64,000 bases of DNA from Actinomycetes bacterium (lineage in GTDB: Bacteria > Actinomycetota > Acidimicrobiia > Acidimicrobiales > Palsa-688), in contig JAJZMF010000003.1 in assembly GCA_021850325.1 (NCBI GenBank), forward strand, positions 24,701 to 88,700, given 5' to 3'. The notes below the pieces were generated by a model, which was given only the letters and a program-made list of their open reading frames with translations, did no database searches and had not been told where the DNA came from. Of this stretch, positions 53,715 to 61,625 are shown one piece after another. The first letter of the stretch is position 1; every line of letters starts with the position of its first letter. The translations under genes and the position numbers were made by a program.

Positions 53715-55475
53715 TCAGGGGCGGGCAAGGCGCCACACGGCGCACTCCCAGGGGCGAAGGCCCAGCTCGGGGAGGGTGGCCGGGGGGCCGTCGGGCTGAC
53801 CGGCCAGCACCAGGTCGGCGCCGGCCCACTCGGGCCCTATGCGGAGCTCACAGGACAGGGCCTGCGAGCTCCAGTTGGCCACCACCAGGAGGGACGTGGT
53901 GGGCGTGCGCCGCAGGAAGGCCCACAGGCGCTCGTGCTCGGGCTCCAGCAGCTCGAAGTCGCCCTCGGTGACCGCCGGCTCGTCGTGGCGCAGGGCCACG
54001 AGGCGGCGGTAGTGGGCGAGGACGGACCATGGGTCGTCCTCCTGGGAGGCGGCATTGAACTGCGTGTGGTCGGGGTTGAGGGCGATCCAGGGGGCACCCG
54101 TGCTGAAGCCGGCCCCCGGTCCGGCGTCCCACTGGAACGGTGTCCGGGCATGGTCCCGGCTCATCCGGCCCAGGTTGGCCAGGAGGGTGGCGTGGTCCAT
54201 GTCACCCCTGGCCGAGGCGTAGGCGTGGAAATTGAGGCCCTCGATGTCCCGGTAGTCCTCGATCGAGGCGAAGGGGGCATTGGCCATGCCCACCTCGTCC
54301 CCCTGGTATATGTACGGGGTCCCCTGCTGGAGGTGGAGCACGGTGGCCAGGGCCTTGGCCGCCTCCACCCGGTGCTCGCGGTCGTCACCGAAGCGGGAGA
54401 CGGCGCGGGGCTGGTCGTGGTTGCCCCAGTACAGGGAGTTCCAGCCCCGACCGGCCAGGCCGACCTGCCAGTCGGCCATGCAGGCCTTGAGGGCGGGGAC
54501 GGACAAGGGCACCGGGTCGTAGCGGTGGGCGCCGTGGTCGAGCGACATGTGCTCGAACTGGAAGACCATGTCGACCTCGCGGCGCTCCGGCGCCGTGAAC
54601 AGGGCCGCGTCGTCCACGGTCACCCCCGGGGTCTCGCCCACCGTGAGCACGTGGCCGGGCCGGGAGGCGAAGACTTCGCGGTGCATCTCCTGGAGGAACT
54701 CGTGGTTGCGGGGACCGCACAGGAAGGCCTCTCCGGCAAAGCCGTAAAGAGAACCCGGTCGCGTCGCCACGTCGCGCAGCGGCAGGTGCTTGCTGATCAT
54801 GTTGATGACGTCCATGCGGAAGCCGTCCACCCCGCGGTCCAGCCACCACCGCATCATGGAGTAAACGGCCTGGCGGACGTCCCTGTTCTCCCAGTTGAGG
54901 TCGGGCTGCTTACGGGAGAAGAGGTGCAGGTAGTACTCGCCGGTCGCCTCGTCCCATTCCCAGGTCGGCCCGGAGAAGTAGGACTCCCAGTTGGTCGGCT
55001 CGTCTCCCGGGGCACCGCCGGCCCGCCCCGGGCGCGGTGGCCGCCACCAGTACCAGTCGCGTTTGGCGCCGGCCCGTCCCGAGCGGGACTCGAGGAACCA
55101 GGGGTGCTCGTCCGAGGTGTGGTTGACGACCAGGTCCATGACCAGCCTGATGCCCCTGGCGTGCAGGGCGCCCAGCAGTTCGTCGAAGTCGCCGAGGCTC
55201 CCGAACAGGGGGTCGATGTCCTGGTAGTCGCTGATGTCGTAGCCGTTGTCGTCCATGGGCGAGCGGTAGACCGGTGACAGCCACACCACGTCGACGCCCA
55301 GGCGTGCCAGGTAGTCGACGCGGCTGAGGATGCCGCGCAGGTCCCCGACACCGTCCCCGTCCGAGTCCGCGAAGCTGCGCGGGTAGATCTGGTAGACGAC
55401 CCAACGCCTCCAGTCGGCCGGGTGCAGCGCACCCCTGGCGTCCAGGACGGCACCGTCCCCAGGGCCTCCTTGCAT
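53715..55475 (-). CDS. GH13 alpha-glucosidase (oligo-1,6-glucosidase type)
   Basis: A 586-residue cytoplasmic enzyme. It starts DWRRWVVYQIYPRSF and has DLVVNHTS, GFRMDVIN with the Asp nucleophile, LTVGETPG with the Glu acid/base and YWGNHDQPR with the third Asp. The Val after DLV in DLVVNH is the signature seen for alpha-1,6 specificity in oligo-1,6-glucosidases. An in-frame TTG three codons earlier sits at the ideal distance from GGGGAGG and may be the real start. It is related to but distinct from the 534-residue GH13 enzyme at 13750-15354. Confidence 0.9.
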   Translation of the reverse strand: MQGGPGDGAVLDARGALHPADWRRWVVYQIYPRSFADSDGDGVGDLRGILSRVDYLARLGVDVVWLSPVYRSPMDDNGYDISDYQDIDPLFGSLGDFDELLGALHARGIRLVMDLVVNHTSDEHPWFLESRSGRAGAKRDWYWWRPPRPGRAGGAPGDEPTNWESYFSGPTWEWDEATGEYYLHLFSRKQPDLNWENRDVRQAVYSMMRWWLDRGVDGFRMDVINMISKHLPLRDVATRPGSLYGFAGEAFLCGPRNHEFLQEMHREVFASRPGHVLTVGETPGVTVDDAALFTAPERREVDMVFQFEHMSLDHGAHRYDPVPLSVPALKACMADWQVGLAGRGWNSLYWGNHDQPRAVSRFGDDREHRVEAAKALATVLHLQQGTPYIYQGDEVGMANAPFASIEDYRDIEGLNFHAYASARGDMDHATLLANLGRMSRDHARTPFQWDAGPGAGFSTGAPWIALNPDHTQFNAASQEDDPWSVLAHYRRLVALRHDEPAVTEGDFELLEPEHERLWAFLRRTPTTSLLVVANWSSQALSCELRIGPEWAGADLVLAGQPDGPPATLPELGLRPWECAVWRLARP

Positions 55476-55565
55476 AACGGTCAACGTGCACCTCCCCGGC
55501 CGCGTCCTCGGTGGTGGCCGTGGCACGAGACTATTGCCTGGGCACCGGCCCCTGGCCCCCAGGCC

Positions 55566-55922
55566 TCAGTGCGGCGCCAGGTCGAGGCCGGCGAGGGTCG
55601 CCTCGGGGTCGGCCACGCCCACTACCCACTCGTCGTAGTCCTGGTCCTCCAGAAGCACGCGTAGGCCCCGGGGCGTGCTGTGGTGCACGGCGGCGAAGAC
55701 CGTCTTGTGCAGACCGTGGACGGACGCCACCTCCACCACACGCGCCAGGCGGGTGCCGACCCTGAAACCGATGATGTCGGCCGCCCGGTGCGCATCGTCG
55801 AGGACCTCGACGCCGCGCACGGCGCTCAGGGGCACCCGCAGGTCTCCGTGGAGCGACTCGGCCTTCTCGACGGCCGAAAGGCTCAGCACGAGCTCGTTGC
55901 CCTGCCTGCTCAGCTCTGCCAC
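55566..55922 (-). CDS. Small PH-like domain protein (paralogue)
   Basis: A 118-residue soluble protein, VAELSRQGNELVLSLS then LRVPLSAVRGVEVLDD, a beta-rich middle, and DYDEWVVGVADPEAT at the end. It shares the LRVPLSA(L/V)R core and overall layout with the 135-residue protein at 11267-11674. Function unknown. The GTG start is favoured because a TAGGTT box lies about 35 bases upstream and the longer reading is low complexity. Confidence 0.65.
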   Translation of the reverse strand: MAELSRQGNELVLSLSAVEKAESLHGDLRVPLSAVRGVEVLDDAHRAADIIGFRVGTRLARVVEVASVHGLHKTVFAAVHHSTPRGLRVLLEDQDYDEWVVGVADPEATLAGLDLAPH

Positions 55923-55956
55923 CCAAAACCCCCTCTGGTCGGGCCCGTTGTCAGGG

Positions 55957-55962
55957 AACCTA
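55957..55962 (-). promoter_or_regulatory. -10 box (TAGGTT) of the second PH-like gene
   Basis: On the minus strand TAGGTT lies 34 bases before the GTG at 55922, the same hexamer and similar spacing as for the paralogue at 11706-11711. Confidence 0.4.
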
Positions 55963-56035
55963 GTCCCCGCCGGTACCGACGTGGTGGCCCTCCCCGTTCT
56001 CGGCCCGGCAGGGCCCAGGCCCGGCCAGCCCGGGC

Positions 56036-56944
56036 TCAGGCGACGGCAGCGGCGACGGCCGGGAGGGCGGGCACGGGTACCTGGCGCACGTACCGGCGCC
56101 CCTGGGCGGCCACCCGGTCGAAGTAGTCCTCCCGGCGGCGCTGGCGGACCGGGGAGGGGTGGGAGCGAACGAGCTCCGGCTCCAGCTGGGCGTTGATGGC
56201 GTCCTTCATGAGGGCGAGCGCCTCGCTGCAGAGCTGGGAGACCCGTGACTCGGAGATGCACATTTCGGCACCGAGGGCGGCCATCTGCTTGTCTTCGAAG
56301 TAGTAGCCGGTGACCACCCGTCGCAGCCTGGGAGGCAGCTGGTGGAGGGCGGCCGCCAGGTGCTCGTACAGCTCCCGCCGCAGCAGCGGCTCGTCCGCTC
56401 CCGGTCCCTGCTGCAGTCCCGACTGGTTGACGTCCCCGTCGACCGACAACGGCGCCAGGCTGAGGATGCTGGCACGGCGCGCCTCCTGGTCGACGCGGCT
56501 GACCTCCCGGGAGCTGATGCCCATGTGGAGAGCGAGCTCGCCGGTGGCCGGGGTGCGGCCCAGAGCACCGGTCAGGCGCTCGGTGGCCCTCTCGACCGCT
56601 CTGGCCTGGGCCCGCAGCGAACGGGGGGCCCAGTCGCGGGCCCGTAGCTCGTCCAGCACCGCGCCCCGGACGCGGCGGGCCGCGAACCCGGCGAAGCCGT
56701 GCCCCCTCGTCGGGTCGAAGCCCCGGGCCGCCTCGGCCAGCCCGGCCAGGGCAGCCGATCGCAGGTCGTCGCGTGGCACGTGCCGGGGCACGCGTGCTGC
56801 CATCTGGCTGACGATGTGCTCGGCCAGGGGCAAATGGCTGCGTACCAGGTGGTCCTCGAGGGCCAGGCGGTCTGGGGTGGGCACGACCGGGGGCCGTCGG
56901 GGCGGCCCCGGGTGCCCGGGCACGGGTGCAGGCCCTTTAGGCAT
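56036..56944 (-). CDS. FliA/WhiG-type RNA polymerase sigma factor
   Basis: A 302-residue sigma-70 family protein lacking region 1. Region 2 covers HLPLAEHIVSQMAARVP through DDLRSAALAGLAEAARGFDP and FAARRVRGAVLDELRARDW, the form typical of sigma-28. Region 3 follows, and region 4 has QLPPRLRRVVTGYYFEDKQM then CISESRVSQLCSEAL. Flagellar genes are not present in the window, so the regulon (motility or development) is unknown. The ATG at 56944 gives MPKGPAPV; the N-terminal ~30 residues are variable. Confidence 0.85.
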   Translation of the reverse strand: MPKGPAPVPGHPGPPRRPPVVPTPDRLALEDHLVRSHLPLAEHIVSQMAARVPRHVPRDDLRSAALAGLAEAARGFDPTRGHGFAGFAARRVRGAVLDELRARDWAPRSLRAQARAVERATERLTGALGRTPATGELALHMGISSREVSRVDQEARRASILSLAPLSVDGDVNQSGLQQGPGADEPLLRRELYEHLAAALHQLPPRLRRVVTGYYFEDKQMAALGAEMCISESRVSQLCSEALALMKDAINAQLEPELVRSHPSPVRQRRREDYFDRVAAQGRRYVRQVPVPALPAVAAAVA

Positions 56945-57144
56945 ACCGTAAAGGGTCGGCGCGGGCAACCGCCGTGGCATGGGGCCGAAAGGCCCGGGAC
57001 GGGGGGCCGACGGGCCCGGGTCGTGACACTCCGCTTGCCGCAGTCCCTCCGGCGTCACCGGCGGTCCTCGACGAAAGGCTCCCCGGCGGGTCATGCCGGC
57101 ACACCGTCTGCCGATGTGGTAGCCGAGAGAGCTTTGGAGGGCGC

Positions 57145-57402
57145 GTGCTGTCGGTCCGGTTGGTGCCAGGGGAGCGCTATGTGCTCGACGACCGGTTGGG
57201 CGGTGGCAAGCACCAGGTCGAGCTGGTGCGTGCCGGACCGGGCGCGGCGGCGGCCGTGGTCCGCTGCGGTGCAGGTGCAGCTGCTACGTCGTGCAGGCCG
57301 TTCATCGTCCCGGTCTGCTGGCTCATCGGTCCTTGGGCGGACCACGAGCGCCGCATATGTGCCCGCCTCCTGGCCGCGTGCCGCGACGCCGGTCCCCCTT
57401 GA
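57145..57402 (+). CDS. Possible small protein, unknown function
   Basis: An 85-residue reading frame starting at a GTG four bases after TTTGGAGG. It begins LSVRLVPGERYVLDDRLGGG, reads like a small beta protein, and has five or so Cys in its second half. It is rightward between two leftward genes and ends 12 bp before the HD-domain gene's stop. Evidence is limited to the ribosome site, the composition and the lack of anything better in the gap. Confidence 0.4.
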   Translation: MLSVRLVPGERYVLDDRLGGGKHQVELVRAGPGAAAAVVRCGAGAAATSCRPFIVPVCWLIGPWADHERRICARLLAACRDAGPP

Positions 57403-57414
57403 CCCGGGCCCCTG

Positions 57415-58044
57415 TCAGGCGGGCACCGGGTTGGCGGCCAGCCACTGCCCCCATCCCCGCTGATCGGGGAAGTACCGCTCTGCGATCTGCCTGGCCATGG
57501 TGGGGTCACGGTGACCCGGGCTGCCGACCCTGGTGAGCACGGCGTCGAAGACATCGCACATCGCCACCAGTCTCGTCGTGGCCAGCAGGTCCTTGGGGAC
57601 CGACGGCCCTGGCTCCAACCCGTAGGGGTCGTGCTGGAAGGCATGGTGGAGCCCGGCGATCACCGCTACCTGGTAGTTGGTCTCGCGAAGCCGGTGGAAG
57701 CCGGCAAGGGCGTGGTGGGACACCACCTGACGCTCGGCTTGCCCGAAGGGCCGGGCGTGGAGCACGGCGTGGGGCACGTCGAGCTTGCCCAGGTCGTGGG
57801 CTGTGCCGCCCTGCAGGGCGACGACCGGGTCAACCCCCTTGGCGCCGGCGAACGAGGCCAGGCGCGCTGCATAGATCCCGACTCGCAGGCAGTGGAGATA
57901 GGAGCAAATATCGTGGTCGGCCAAGGGTGCCAGTAAAGACAGGAAGCACCGCCACGAGCTCTCGTCCACCCCGAGCGCGGCGGCCACCGCGAACGACATC
58001 TCCTCTTCCGGTCGGCGCAGCACCTCCTGTCCCACGTGGCTCAT
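57415..58044 (-). CDS. HD-domain protein (HD-GYP-like phosphohydrolase)
   Basis: A 209-residue cytoplasmic protein with HCLRVGIYAARLA, the HD pair in TAHDLGKLDVP, a further metal His in VVSHHALAG and the C-terminal RLVAMCDVFDAVLTR. The HDLGK...HH...D pattern is that of HD-GYP-type phosphodiesterases, but the GYP triplet itself is not present. It could degrade cyclic di-GMP made by the PAS-GGDEF protein; this is inference. GGAGGG precedes the ATG. Confidence 0.75.
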   Translation of the reverse strand: MSHVGQEVLRRPEEEMSFAVAAALGVDESSWRCFLSLLAPLADHDICSYLHCLRVGIYAARLASFAGAKGVDPVVALQGGTAHDLGKLDVPHAVLHARPFGQAERQVVSHHALAGFHRLRETNYQVAVIAGLHHAFQHDPYGLEPGPSVPKDLLATTRLVAMCDVFDAVLTRVGSPGHRDPTMARQIAERYFPDQRGWGQWLAANPVPA

Positions 58045-58195
58045 TTTGCACCCTCCGGGCGGGCTGCGCACAGTAGGGCCAGGGCAGCCCCCGCTGCCGG
58101 GCAAGCATGCCGGCGCGCGCGCCGACGGGGCCGCCCGTCACCCGTCCGTGCCCGCTGTGCCTGTCGGCACCCTGGCGCAGGGACGGGCGGCGGGC

Positions 58196-59620
58196 CTACA
58201 TGCCGCGCCCCTCGAGCAACCTGAGCCAGATCTCGCTCACGGTGGGGTACGAGGGCACGGCATGCCACAGGCGGGCCAGCGGCACCTCAGCGACTATCGC
58301 GACCGTGGCCGCGTGCAGCAGCTCCGCGACGTCCTGGCCGACAAAGGTGGCTCCTACGACCACCTGGCGAGCCTCGTCCACCACGAGGCGGGCGTGGCCC
58401 TCGTAGCCGTCGGCTCGTAGGGCCGCACCGGCGACCTGGCCCAGCGGGTGGTCGACCACCTCCACGGGCACGCCCCGGGCGCCCGCCTCCGCTGCAGTGA
58501 GGCCCACCGAGGCGACCTCGGGGTCGGTGAAGACGACCTGGGGCACGGCAACGTGGTCGGCAGTGGCGCTGTGCCGGCTCCAAGGGCCGGTGACGAGGGT
58601 GCCTCCGGCCCGGGCCACAATGGCGTCGCCGCATGCCCGGGCCTGGTACTTGCCCTGATGCGTGAGCAGCGCCCGGCCGTTCAGGTCGCCGGCGGCGTAC
58701 AGCCAGTCGCCAGGGACGGCCCTCACGGCCATGGTGTCGTCGACCTCCAGCCACCCGCCCGGCCGAAGCCCGATGCTGCTGAGCCCGAGGTCCTCGGAGC
58801 GGGGCCGACGACCGGCAGCAACGAGCAGCTCGTCGCCTTCGACCACCGCGCCGTCGGCCAGTTGGACGACGACCCCGCCGTCCGACGCCCGGCTGGCGGC
58901 GCTCACCTCGGCCCCGGTGCGTGCGTCGACCCCTTGGGCCGCCATTGCCGCAGCCAACATCTCCCCAGCCACCGGTTCGTGGGTGGGCAGGAGGCGTCCA
59001 GCCGCCTCTAGCAGGGTCACCCTGCTGCCCAGGCCCGCCCAGGCCTGCGCCAGCTCGCACCCGGCCGCGCCGCCCCCGATCACGACAAGGCGCTCCGGGG
59101 TTGCCTGGGCGCTGGTCGACTCGCGTGTCGTCCAGGGTGTGGCCCCGGCCAGCCCAGGCACGGGTGGGAGGGAGGGGAGAGAACCGGTGGCCAGCACGAC
59201 TGCCCGACGTGCCAACAGCACCACGGTCCCGGTCGCGGTCCCCACCTCCACCCGCCGGGCCCCAGCCAGGCGGCCGTGCCCGCGGACCAGGTCGATGCCC
59301 GCCTCCCGGAGCCAACCGACCTGGGCCGAGTCGTCCCAATGGGCGGCGAACCCGTCGCGCCGCCTGAGCACGGCAGCGGTGTCGATGTGCCCCGAAGCGG
59401 CCGGCGCGGCCCCGGCCACCCTCTGAGCTGCCCGGAGGGCCTGGGTGGGCCGCAGGAGGGCCTTGGAGGGCATGCAGGCCCAGTACGAGCAGTCTCCTCC
59501 CACCAGGCCGGCTTCCACGACCACGGCGGACAGGCCGCCCTTGACCGCTCTGTCGGCGACGTTCTCGCCGGTCGGGCCGGCACCGACCACGACCACGTCG
59601 TAGGTGCGCTCATCGCTCAT
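58196..59620 (-). CDS. FAD-dependent pyridine nucleotide-disulfide reductase
   Basis: A 474-residue flavoprotein of the dihydrolipoamide dehydrogenase / mercuric reductase group. The FAD site is VVVGAGPTGENVA (about 9-21), the redox-active pair GGDCSYWACMPSK, the NAD(P) site VVIGGGAAGCELA and the FAD-closing YAAGDLNG. The dimerisation domain holds the C-terminal HAVPSYPTVSE with the catalytic His region. A paired Cys mercury-binding tail is absent. The physiological disulfide is unknown. GGGAGG precedes the ATG. Confidence 0.85.
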   Translation of the reverse strand: MSDERTYDVVVVGAGPTGENVADRAVKGGLSAVVVEAGLVGGDCSYWACMPSKALLRPTQALRAAQRVAGAAPAASGHIDTAAVLRRRDGFAAHWDDSAQVGWLREAGIDLVRGHGRLAGARRVEVGTATGTVVLLARRAVVLATGSLPSLPPVPGLAGATPWTTRESTSAQATPERLVVIGGGAAGCELAQAWAGLGSRVTLLEAAGRLLPTHEPVAGEMLAAAMAAQGVDARTGAEVSAASRASDGGVVVQLADGAVVEGDELLVAAGRRPRSEDLGLSSIGLRPGGWLEVDDTMAVRAVPGDWLYAAGDLNGRALLTHQGKYQARACGDAIVARAGGTLVTGPWSRHSATADHVAVPQVVFTDPEVASVGLTAAEAGARGVPVEVVDHPLGQVAGAALRADGYEGHARLVVDEARQVVVGATFVGQDVAELLHAATVAIVAEVPLARLWHAVPSYPTVSEIWLRLLEGRGM

Positions 59621-59699
59621 GGCGACCTCCCATCTCCCACGGCCAACCCTGCCCGGTCACCGCCCTCACCAGTCACCGGTCGGAGCCGGTCGTCGGGCT

Positions 59700-59744
59700 G
59701 GGCGGTCTCCGGGTGGGCGGTCTCCGGGTGGACGGTGTCCGGAC
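59700..59744. repeat. 15-bp tandem repeat, three copies
   Basis: gggcggtctccgggt occurs perfectly at 59700-59714 and 59715-59729, with a diverged third copy at 59730-59744 (ggacggtgtccggac). It lies between the flavoprotein promoter and the tRNA 3' end. Confidence 0.85.
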
Positions 59745-59823
59745 CGGCTGGGAGCCGGCTCATGTGGGTGGCACCGCGGGCCCGGGCACGAGGTAACCTC
59801 GCGCCCGGGCCCACTGCACAACG

Positions 59824-59896
59824 CGCCCCCGGCAGGATTCGAACCTGCGACGCACGGTTTAGGAAACCGACGCTCTATCCCCTGAGCTACGGGGGC
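59824..59896 (-). tRNA. tRNA-Arg, anticodon CCU
   Basis: A 73-nt cloverleaf on the minus strand. The acceptor stem is GCCCCCG / CGGGGGC, the D-arm carries TAGCTCAGGGGATAGAGC, the anticodon loop TTCCTAA reads codon AGG, and the T-arm has GGTTCGAATCC. The 3' CCA is not encoded. The lowest pair of the anticodon stem is a U-U mismatch. It reads the rarest Arg codon class in such a GC-rich genome. Confidence 0.95.
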
Positions 59897-59904
59897 CGAT
59901 GCAT

Positions 59905-59940
59905 GTGACAAACGCGGTGACAAACCCGGTCACAAACCCC
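59905..59940. repeat. 12-bp tandem repeat, three copies, upstream of tRNA-Arg
   Basis: gtgacaaacgcg (59905-59916), gtgacaaacccg (59917-59928) and gtcacaaacccc (59929-59940) lie immediately upstream of the tRNA 5' end. The period of 12 bp is close to a helical turn, so three copies of a protein site on one DNA face are possible, and TTGTCA on the minus strand could serve as -35 elements. Confidence 0.85.
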
Positions 59941-60113
59941 GGGGCCGACGCGCCTGGCACTGACCAGGCTAGCGGGACGGCGGGGAGGGACGCGTAGGGC
60001 CCTCAGGGGGCCTGTGGGGGCGGCTGTGGGTGCTCGCCGGCCTTGCCTGGCACGGCCGGGGCGCGCTCGGTCTGCCGGGGCCCCGAGGGCGTCGGTGAGA
60101 GGTGGGCAGGGGC

Positions 60114-61625
60114 CTAAGCGGCCCGGGCGAGCGGGGCCGGCCCGTCGAGCTCGTGGCGCCGGGTGCCTTTGGTGCCCCAGAGCTGGCGGCCCAGGGAGTT
60201 CACGTGCAGGGCGTGGCCCACCAGGTCCAGCAGTTGGCGGTCCCGGCCGTAGCTGCGCGCCCGGCGCAGCCAGAGGTGGTCGTCGATGGCCCGGTTGTCG
60301 CCCTCGGAGGCGCTGCGGAAGGGGTAGACGGCGTCGTAGGCCCGACTGCAGGGAGGCACCGCCCTCACGTTCTCGGCCCGGTTGAAGCCGGCCGGGTCGG
60401 ACGAGCGCCGGTGGGTGCTCTGGCGCACCACCTTGCTGTGGGCGCCGCAGTGGCACTCGAGGGCGTACTCGACGTAGACGTTCCAGGTCCCCTTGGCGTT
60501 GCGGTTGCGACGGACCTTGTGCCAGGCCATGTCGACCAGCTCGGCACCCGAGCCGTCGGTCCACACGAGCTTGCGCAGCCGTCCCCTGTGGTACCAGACC
60601 TCGACCGGGCCCGCCTCGCAGCCCTCGAAGCTGTAGGTCTCGAGCGGGCCCTCCTTCTCCTCCAGGCGCCGGCCCGTCTTGTGGTCGAGCTTCTTGGCCG
60701 CCACCGGGGCGATGGGCACCCAGCCGTAGAGGCGCTGCATGAGCTCGAAGTGCGCGCCCCTAAGGACCGTGTCGGTGACCGGTCCGACGATGCCGGGCGC
60801 CAGGTGGGCGAGGTCGCCGAAGAGCTCCATGAGCACATCGGCCTCGGAGTTGGCCTCGCCCTTGTCGCCGAGCACCGAGCCGAGGCCGATGAAGGCCCTG
60901 CGGTTGGTCTGGTCCCCCGAGACCGTCACCTGGACGAACTTGTGGCCCACCACCTGGCGCCCGTCGCCGGTGTGGTAGCTCTTGACCTCGGGGTCGTGGC
61001 GCACGGGCCGGCGCAGCACGACGAGCTCGCCGGTGCTCTCGTCGACGACCATCTTCGGCCTGCGCAGCCCACTGGAGGGGTCGCGTTCGTACACGGTCCT
61101 GGTGTCGGTGCTGCTGGCACTGGTGATGGGGGAGATCACCTTGCCATCGGCCATCGGCCTGCGGGTGCGGTCGTCCAGGCGCCAGGGCTTTTCGGGGTCG
61201 AGCAGGCCCTGGTCCAGGGCGTCGTTGACGCCCAGGCGCATGGCGGCCCGGGCCACGGCCTCGGTGTTGGGCTGGATGTGGCGCCTGCGCTCGGCCAGGT
61301 ACCACGAGCGGCTCGGGGGCTGCTCGGGCAGGCCGCCGTCGGGCACGCCCAGGTGCCTGGCGGCCTCACGGCGTACGAGGTCCCAGACGTCGGGGTCGGC
61401 GAGATGGGCTACGGCACTGCGCACGCTGGTGGTGATGTCGGCCAGGGCGCAGACGGCGAACCACAGCCAGGTGGGGTAGAGGCGGGGCCGCCCTCCGGGG
61501 CCGGCGGCGTCGTGGGCGGGCAGGGACTCGGCGTACTCGTAGGTGGATGGGTTGGCGAGCACCGCCCGCAGCCGCTGCAGGGTGCCCACTCCCTTTTCCT
61601 CGCTGGGACGGCGGCGTTCGCTCAC
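60114..61625 (-). CDS. DDE-transposase-like protein
   Basis: A 503-residue protein with the outline of a DDE recombinase. An N-terminal segment with RLYPTWLWFAVCALADI resembles the front part of IS1182/IS4-type transposases. A strand with VVGHKFVQVTV and a following Asp-rich loop, then VTDTVLRGAHF (Asp285 as second acidic residue), and FRSASEGDNRAIDD (Glu441) before a helix with RQLLDLVGHALHVNSLG. A possible zinc site is formed by Cys391, Cys393 and Cys426. The GTG start overlaps the recombinase-like gene stop (GTGA). No terminal inverted repeats were found, so mobility is unproven. Confidence 0.6.
   Translation of the reverse strand: MSERRRPSEEKGVGTLQRLRAVLANPSTYEYAESLPAHDAAGPGGRPRLYPTWLWFAVCALADITTSVRSAVAHLADPDVWDLVRREAARHLGVPDGGLPEQPPSRSWYLAERRRHIQPNTEAVARAAMRLGVNDALDQGLLDPEKPWRLDDRTRRPMADGKVISPITSASSTDTRTVYERDPSSGLRRPKMVVDESTGELVVLRRPVRHDPEVKSYHTGDGRQVVGHKFVQVTVSGDQTNRRAFIGLGSVLGDKGEANSEADVLMELFGDLAHLAPGIVGPVTDTVLRGAHFELMQRLYGWVPIAPVAAKKLDHKTGRRLEEKEGPLETYSFEGCEAGPVEVWYHRGRLRKLVWTDGSGAELVDMAWHKVRRNRNAKGTWNVYVEYALECHCGAHSKVVRQSTHRRSSDPAGFNRAENVRAVPPCSRAYDAVYPFRSASEGDNRAIDDHLWLRRARSYGRDRQLLDLVGHALHVNSLGRQLWGTKGTRRHELDGPAPLARAA

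Noticed and set aside
52776..55277. 833-codon open frame antisense to the hydrolase and GH13 genes
   Set aside because: It spans two well-supported genes on the other strand, and its translation is Arg/Gly/Pro-rich with no domain.
56036..56944. Evidence for flagellar motility from the FliA/WhiG sigma factor
   Set aside because: No flagellar or chemotaxis gene is in the window; the same sigma class also controls development in non-motile actinobacteria.
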